Shown here: positions 15,295 to 19,076 of the stretch, in pieces
Layout: each line of letters opens with the position of its first letter
How positions within the stretch are numbered: the first letter of the stretch is position 1
From: an uncultured Prochlorococcus sp.
GTDB taxonomy: Bacteria; Cyanobacteriota; Cyanobacteriia; PCC-6307; Cyanobiaceae
Length of the DNA: 19,076 nt
NCBI GenBank assembly: GCA_902572675.1
Contig: CACGGY010000014.1
Coordinates: 1 to 19,076, forward strand
Reading direction: 5' to 3'
Position numbers and translations under genes: made by a program
Notes under the pieces: model-generated
The model's input: only the letters and a program-made list of their open reading frames with translations
Told to the model about the DNA's origin: nothing
The model's database searches: none

Positions 15295-15317
15295 TTATTA
15301 AAATAATTTATTTTTTT
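15293..15317 (+). terminator. possible weak terminator after the four-cysteine protein gene
   Basis: AATTATT at 15293-15299 pairs with AATAATT at 15302-15308, and a seven-T run follows at 15311-15317. The stem holds only A-T pairs, overlaps the end of the stop codon and would be unstable, so the call is tentative. Confidence 0.25.
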
Positions 15318-15349
15318 GGAATATTATAAATTTTGTTATTTAATTTGTA

Positions 15350-15595
15350 ATGGTAAAAGGTTTTTCTGATAATGAAGTTAAGAATAATACTCAAATAAAA
15401 GAAACAAAAAAAGAAAAAAAAGGCTTAGCTGCTTTTCTTAAAGGCAAGAAATTTACATATACTTTGCCAGGTAAAAAACAAATAAATATTTTTGGATCAA
15501 TAGTATTAGGCTTAAACTTGATTTTAATATTGCTCGTCGTTCTCTATTTAAAAAATCAAGAATTCCATGACTTTGTATTTAATGTTGGTCGTTAA
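15350..15595 (+). CDS. small hypothetical protein with C-terminal membrane helix
   Basis: The 81-residue product has a very basic, Lys-rich N-terminal half (residues 10-45, including a KKEKKG run) and one strong membrane helix at about 47-67 (NIFGSIVLGLNLILILLVVLYL). A short C-terminal tail follows. By the positive-inside rule the basic half would face the cytoplasm. I do not recognise a family. The ATG at 15350 has no clear ribosome binding site but the frame is clean. It lies 55 bases after the previous small gene and 54 before the next, all on the plus strand. Confidence 0.65.
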   Translation: MVKGFSDNEVKNNTQIKETKKEKKGLAAFLKGKKFTYTLPGKKQINIFGSIVLGLNLILILLVVLYLKNQEFHDFVFNVGR

Positions 15596-15649
15596 CAATA
15601 TTTTTAGACCAAAAAAACATTTTTTAAATGATATATTTAAATTTTAGAA

Positions 15650-15913
15650 ATGCTTATGAAGGTAGTAAATTTAGTTTTTCAAGTATTTTTTTTGTTAGTA
15701 ACCCTTCTATTTTTGATATATTTTTTAACAGGTTATGATTCTGCTTTTGAGGCAGATCAAAATTGTCATTCATATCTTGCAAGTTACGATAACTTATCTG
15801 GAAATTATGGTTGTGATCATGATACTGAGACACATCAGTGGATACTTTACGAGTCAAATGAGAACAAAGAACCAGCTAAAATTATTAAGAAATTTAGGTA
15901 CAAATTCTTATAA
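15650..15913 (+). CDS. small membrane-anchored hypothetical protein
   Basis: The 87-residue product has a hydrophobic N-terminal segment at about 5-27 that could be an uncleaved signal anchor. A polar part with two cysteines (39 and 55) and many Asp, Asn and His residues follows, and the tail is basic (KIIKKFRYKF). An ATG at 15656 is an equally good start that shortens it by two residues. It ends convergent with the minus-strand two-helix gene. The two TAA stops share the palindrome TTATAA at 15908-15913, so the coding regions overlap by six bases. The family is not recognised. Confidence 0.65.
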   Translation: MLMKVVNLVFQVFFLLVTLLFLIYFLTGYDSAFEADQNCHSYLASYDNLSGNYGCDHDTETHQWILYESNENKEPAKIIKKFRYKFL

Positions 15914-16120
15914 ATCAAATTTCTCATAAAAAAACTTTGCACTAATTATGGATATTATTGCTGTAATTGTGAAAGTAAGATACTGATATATGCTCCCTTC
16001 TAAGTAAATTTTATTTTTATAAAGCGGATAATCTATGAAAGAACCAAATGTTCCCCAAATTATTACCCATACAGATATGTATAAAAATACTTTTATTGGA
16101 TTAGATTTTTTTTCTTCCAT
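15908..16120 (-). CDS. small two-helix membrane protein coupled to hli
   Basis: The 70-residue protein has a short charged N-terminus (MEEKKSNPIK) and two membrane helices, about 10-28 and 43-62, with a Trp/Gly-rich turn (WGTFGSFIDYPLY) between them. The tail is charged. No chlorophyll-binding ExxNxR motif is present, so it is not itself a HLIP. The ATG at 16118-16120 lies two bases after the hli stop, strongly suggesting translational coupling and a shared function or shared regulation. I do not recognise a named family. Confidence 0.75.
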   Translation of the reverse strand: MEEKKSNPIKVFLYISVWVIIWGTFGSFIDYPLYKNKIYLEGSIYQYLTFTITAIISIISAKFFYEKFDL

Positions 16121-16122
16121 TT

Positions 16123-16368
16123 TTAATTGATACCAAAAATTGAAGAAGTTACAGGTCTGCCGCTAAAAACCAACTCGGTTAATATGAGCATTAGGAAGCC
16201 AATCATAGCTGCTCTACCGTTAACAAGCTCGGCGCTGCTATTAAATCCAAAAACTTTCTCTACTTCATCTCCCTGATTATCTACCCATCTTGAGACTTCT
16301 TTGTCGGTGGGTAGCTTATCAGTAAAATCATCATTTTGGTTTTCCATTGAAGAGTCTTTTTCTTGCAT
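16123..16368 (-). CDS. hli: high-light-inducible protein (HLIP, single-helix CAB-like)
   Basis: HLIPs are single-helix thylakoid proteins of the light-harvesting superfamily that bind chlorophyll and carotenoid and protect the photosynthetic machinery under excess light. The 81-residue product has an acidic N-terminal region (1-45) and a helix beginning AELVNGRAAMIGF (46-58). It contains the canonical ExxNGRxAMIGF motif with pigment-liganding Glu47, Asn50 and Arg52. A second in-frame ATG at residue 8 (MENQ) is an alternative start. The gene follows cobD by 43 bases on the same strand, a gap that could hold its own promoter, though none is clear. It is closely followed by the two-helix gene. 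Which hli paralogue it is cannot be decided here. Confidence 0.93.
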   Translation of the reverse strand: MQEKDSSMENQNDDFTDKLPTDKEVSRWVDNQGDEVEKVFGFNSSAELVNGRAAMIGFLMLILTELVFSGRPVTSSIFGIN

Positions 16369-16411
16369 AAAGTTTTTTATTTATATTAATGGTTTTTAAG
16401 TTAATTTATTA

Positions 16412-17437
16412 TTAGATTAGACTCGAGATTATAAAATAAATTAAGACAAAAATTATTATCCATAAAAATTGTAATTTCAAAATTAATTGACAAATTAAGT
16501 TGATTTTTCCCTCAGTGCAATCATCTCCAGTCGCATTGATTATTGGCTTTTCAATAATTTCATTATTGTATTTACTTTCCCCTCCCAATTTAATACCAGA
16601 AATATAAGCGAATATAGCTTCTGAAATCCCAGCATTAGGGGAATCATATCTTTTACCATCAAGATAGCTTTTTTTTATGATTGATGCATACTCATTGACT
16701 TTGGAGCTGACTAAAGGTAACGAGATTAAAACTAATCTTGAAGGTAAAAACGTAAAAAAGTCTTCGACTTTTGCACTGAAAAAACCTAAATATCTAAAGT
16801 AATCATATTTGTAACCTATCATTGAATCTAAAGTACTTATAGCTTTATAAGAAAAACCAAGTGACAAAGGACCTGGGAGAAAAACTGAAAATTTCATAAA
16901 AACAATTCCAATAAAAATCCAAAATAATGGCCCAAATATTCCATCAACAGAATTTTCGGTAAGACTCTCGGTGCTTGATCTCAAGAGATGTTTTTTTGAA
17001 GAAGAACTTACATCTCTACTTACTATTCTTTGAACCCTATCTTTGATTATTCTCTCATTTTGGTCATTAATTTCCTTGCTTTCTAATAGCTCTACAATCT
17101 CTTTCACACTTGAAATAAGTCCCTTAGTTGCAATACAACTTGAAAGTCCAAAAAAAATTAATAATCCACTAAAAAAATCATTTTTTGATAGTACATAACT
17201 GAGTTCTATCAATTTTCCTAAGCTAAAACTAATTCCAATAGAAGATATAGCGATAAAGAAACCTCCCCAAAATAATATCTTTTTATTTTCTCCAAAATTA
17301 TTGATGAGGTAATCAGATATTTTTTTTATGTAATAGCCAACTATCTGAACAGGGTGGATTAAGAATCTTGGATCGCCGATCAACAAATCAAAACCAATCG
17401 ATCCAAGAAATATTAAAAATAAATTTATTTCAGCCAA
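16412..17437 (-). CDS. cobD: adenosylcobinamide-phosphate synthase (CobD/CbiB), TTG start
   Basis: CobD/CbiB is an integral membrane enzyme that attaches the aminopropanol arm to adenosylcobyric acid during cobamide synthesis. The 341-residue protein has several hydrophobic segments and the family's N-terminal signature LLIGDPRFLIHPV (18-30). SVDGIFGPLFW and SYKAISTLDSMIGYK follow in the middle, and a conserved SPNAGISEA motif comes later. The only sensible start is TTG at 17435-17437; no in-frame ATG or GTG lies just upstream. This puts the first 13 bases inside the 3' end of ilvC, so the two are likely translationally coupled. Picocyanobacteria are known to make pseudocobalamin, which fits. 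No cobalamin riboswitch is visible upstream because the gene starts inside ilvC. Confidence 0.93.
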   Translation of the reverse strand: MAEINLFLIFLGSIGFDLLIGDPRFLIHPVQIVGYYIKKISDYLINNFGENKKILFWGGFFIAISSIGISFSLGKLIELSYVLSKNDFFSGLLIFFGLSSCIATKGLISSVKEIVELLESKEINDQNERIIKDRVQRIVSRDVSSSSKKHLLRSSTESLTENSVDGIFGPLFWIFIGIVFMKFSVFLPGPLSLGFSYKAISTLDSMIGYKYDYFRYLGFFSAKVEDFFTFLPSRLVLISLPLVSSKVNEYASIIKKSYLDGKRYDSPNAGISEAIFAYISGIKLGGESKYNNEIIEKPIINATGDDCTEGKINLICQLILKLQFLWIIIFVLIYFIISSLI

Positions 17438-18414
17438 CTGAACATAGAGCGTAGACCTTTGCCTACTTTTTCAATTTCATGTTTTGAGTTCTCTTCTCTT
17501 AATTTTGTCATTAAGGGTTTATTCTTATCGCATTCTTCTACAAAATTCTTGGCGAAAGTTCCATCTTGAATATCTTTTAAAATGTTCTGCATTTCTTTCT
17601 TTGTATCACTGTTGATAAGTCTTTTTCCACTTACATAATCTCCATATTCTGCAGTATTTGAAATGGAATCTCTCATTTGAGATAAGCCACCCTTCACCAT
17701 CAGATCAACAATAAGTTTAACTTCATGTAAACATTCGAAGTAAGCTAGTTCGGGCTGATATCCTGCCTCTACAAGAGTTTCGAAGCCTGATTTGACGAGT
17801 TCTGATAATCCTCCGCACAAAACCGCTTGTTCGCCAAATAAATCAGTTTCTGTTTCTTCTTTGAAGTTTGTTTCAAGAATCCCTGCTCTTGTTCCGCCAA
17901 TCCCTTTAGCGTAAGCCATCGCTAAAGATCTTGCATTTCCGGAATAATCCTGCTCTACTGCAAACAATGCAGGAACACCTTGACCATTCTGATATTCCCA
18001 ACGAACGGTGTGTCCAGGTCCCTTTGGGGCAATCATTACAACATCTACAAAACTCGGAGGTTTGATAAGTCCGAATCTAATATTAAACCCGTGAGCGAAA
18101 CTTAAAATTTTTCCTTCTTTTAAATTTGGTTCTATTTCTTTAAGGTAAACCTCTTTCTGAAATTCATCTGGCAGGAGAATCATTATCCAGTCTGCTTTTT
18201 CGCAAGCTTCAGAAACACTAAACACTTCTAGACCATCGCTAATAGCTTTGCTTTCAGACTTACTTCCTTTATATAATCCGACAATTACATCCATACCGCT
18301 ATCTTTAAGATTTAGGGCATGTGCGTGGCCTTGAGAACCATATCCAATAATAGCTATTGTTTTATTATTTAAAAGACTTAGATCTGCATCTGTGTCGTAA
18401 AAGAGTTGAGTCAT
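17425..18414 (-). CDS. ilvC: ketol-acid reductoisomerase (NADP+), class I
   Basis: IlvC isomerises and reduces acetolactate or acetohydroxybutyrate in valine, leucine and isoleucine synthesis. The 329-residue length fits the short class I form. The Rossmann domain shows GYGSQGHAHALNL (25-37) and the cofactor-specificity loop LYKGSKS (47-53). FAHGF holds the conserved His108. In the knotted C-terminal domain the Mg2+ ligands are Asp191 and Glu195 (TDLFGEQ), Glu227 and Glu231 (ECLHE). The ATG is at 18412-18414. A 110-base spacer separates it from clpP upstream, enough for its own promoter. The 3' end overlaps the start of cobD. Confidence 0.96.
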   Translation of the reverse strand: MTQLFYDTDADLSLLNNKTIAIIGYGSQGHAHALNLKDSGMDVIVGLYKGSKSESKAISDGLEVFSVSEACEKADWIMILLPDEFQKEVYLKEIEPNLKEGKILSFAHGFNIRFGLIKPPSFVDVVMIAPKGPGHTVRWEYQNGQGVPALFAVEQDYSGNARSLAMAYAKGIGGTRAGILETNFKEETETDLFGEQAVLCGGLSELVKSGFETLVEAGYQPELAYFECLHEVKLIVDLMVKGGLSQMRDSISNTAEYGDYVSGKRLINSDTKKEMQNILKDIQDGTFAKNFVEECDKNKPLMTKLREENSKHEIEKVGKGLRSMFSWLK

Positions 18415-18524
18415 TAGTTGTAGCTTCTGTACATAAGATAATTATTATTTTAGACATTAAAGGTGTAAATAAACCAAAAAATTATAGATTTAAAAATGAA
18501 AATTAAAATATTTATTTAGAACAT
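18415..18524 (-). promoter_or_regulatory. upstream region of ilvC
   Basis: A 110-base, very AT-rich spacer between the clpP stop and the ilvC start. Its position makes it the likely ilvC promoter region. No hairpin terminator for clpP and no leader peptide or attenuator with branched-chain codons is visible. On the minus strand TAAAAT and TATCTT, both within about 50 bases of the ATG, are possible -10 elements. Confidence 0.35.
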
Positions 18525-19076
18525 TTAAGACTGATTTGCTTCGCTTGGATGTGTGATTACTCTATCAATTAGGCCATAGTTTTTTGCCTCTTCCGCACTT
18601 AGAAAATAATCTCTATCAGTATCCTTTTCAATTTTCTCAAATGTTTGGCCTGTCATATCTGCCATAGACATATTTAACATATCTTTAATTCTTAAAATTT
18701 CTTTAGCTTCTATTTCAATATCACTTGCTTGACGTTGAGAAGTTCCTCCTAGAGGTTGATGAATCATTATTCTGCTATGAGGCAAAGCAACTCTTTTACC
18801 TTTTGTGCCAGCAGCCAATAGGAATGCTCCCATTGAGGCTGCGAGGCCTACGCAGATTGTTACTACATCACTTTTTACGTATTTGATAGTGTCATATATA
18901 GCCAAGCCAGCAGTAACTGATCCTCCTGGGCTGTTTATATATAGATAGATAGGTTTAGAATTATCATCAGAATCTAGATAAAGCATTTGTGCAACAAGGC
19001 TATTAGCAATACCATCATTCACTTCCTGTCCAAGAAAAAGAATTCTTTCAACACCTAGTCTTGTATATATATCAAC
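18525..19076 (-). CDS. clpP: ATP-dependent Clp protease proteolytic subunit ClpP, 5' end missing
   Basis: ClpP is the serine peptidase of the Clp degradation machine. The frame stays open to the right edge of the window, so the N-terminus is missing; the visible residues include DIYTRLGVERILFLGQ before VNDGIANS. The GTG at 19020-19022 encodes the Val of that block and is an internal codon, not the start. The nucleophile serine is in GLAASMGAF (codon about 18834-18836) and the histidine in IMIHQPLGG (about 18759-18761). The DTDRDYFLSAEEA region near the C-terminus carries the aspartate. The triad is intact, so this is an active ClpP rather than the inactive ClpR paralogue. Cyanobacteria have several ClpP genes; the style suggests the ClpP3-like type, but the paralogue is uncertain. 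Confidence 0.95.
   Translation of the reverse strand, partial: VDIYTRLGVERILFLGQEVNDGIANSLVAQMLYLDSDDNSKPIYLYINSPGGSVTAGLAIYDTIKYVKSDVVTICVGLAASMGAFLLAAGTKGKRVALPHSRIMIHQPLGGTSQRQASDIEIEAKEILRIKDMLNMSMADMTGQTFEKIEKDTDRDYFLSAEEAKNYGLIDRVITHPSEANQS

Noticed and set aside
18420..18432. GTA-N7-TAC resembling an NtcA site before ilvC
   Set aside because: The NtcA consensus needs eight bases between the half-sites and this has seven. It also lies within a few bases of the start codon, where an activator site would not work.

Overview
The window looks like a piece of a high-light-adapted marine Prochlorococcus chromosome (or a very close picocyanobacterial relative). The base composition is strongly AT-rich, genes are packed with gaps of a few bases or small overlaps, and there is a high-light-inducible protein gene. 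Several cyanobacterium-restricted families are present (DUF1825, DUF3086, DUF3119), and the lipid A block fabZ-lpxA-lpxB has the order typical of cyanobacteria. The species assignment is inference from gene content and protein style; no search was run.

Layout. 1-2991 (+): end of fabZ, then lpxA, lpxB and an exported-looking msrA. 3003-5111 (-): pepA, preceded by a stand-alone GIY-YIG-like protein that starts with TTG. 5263-7579 (+): DUF1825 protein, tyrS, pyrF. 7563-11780 (-): a tight five-gene unit transcribed in the order GPH-type sugar symporter, MlaE/TGD1-like lipid ABC permease, DUF3119, DUF3086, plsY. 11842-11912 (+): tRNA-Gly(UCC), one base from the convergent end of glgX (11914-13947, -). 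13948-14570: an unusually long stretch with no large gene. It holds a probable unlisted 55-residue membrane ORF on the minus strand (14329-14496) and a possible frameshifted small-gene remnant (14099-14208). 14571-15913 (+): DNA-binding protein HU with a clear intrinsic terminator, then three small secreted or membrane hypothetical genes. 15908-19076 (-): clpP (cut by the window edge), ilvC, cobD/cbiB, an hli gene and a two-helix membrane protein, all in one direction.

How the genes fit together. The left end makes the lipid A precursor from hydroxyacyl-ACP (FabZ shares that substrate pool; LpxA and LpxB act on it). The 7563-11780 unit joins phospholipid synthesis (PlsY) to a lipid-transport permease and two uncharacterised cyanobacterial proteins, so a membrane-lipid assembly role for the DUFs is a reasonable hypothesis. 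The rest is housekeeping: translation (tyrS, tRNA-Gly), pyrimidine, branched-chain amino acid and corrinoid synthesis, glycogen breakdown, proteolysis and photoprotection.

I see no CRISPR array, insertion sequence, prophage or integrase. Nothing here is convincingly a new biological system. The most interesting items are the unlisted small ORF and possible decayed gene upstream of HU, the DUF3119/DUF3086 lipid unit, and the hli-coupled two-helix protein.
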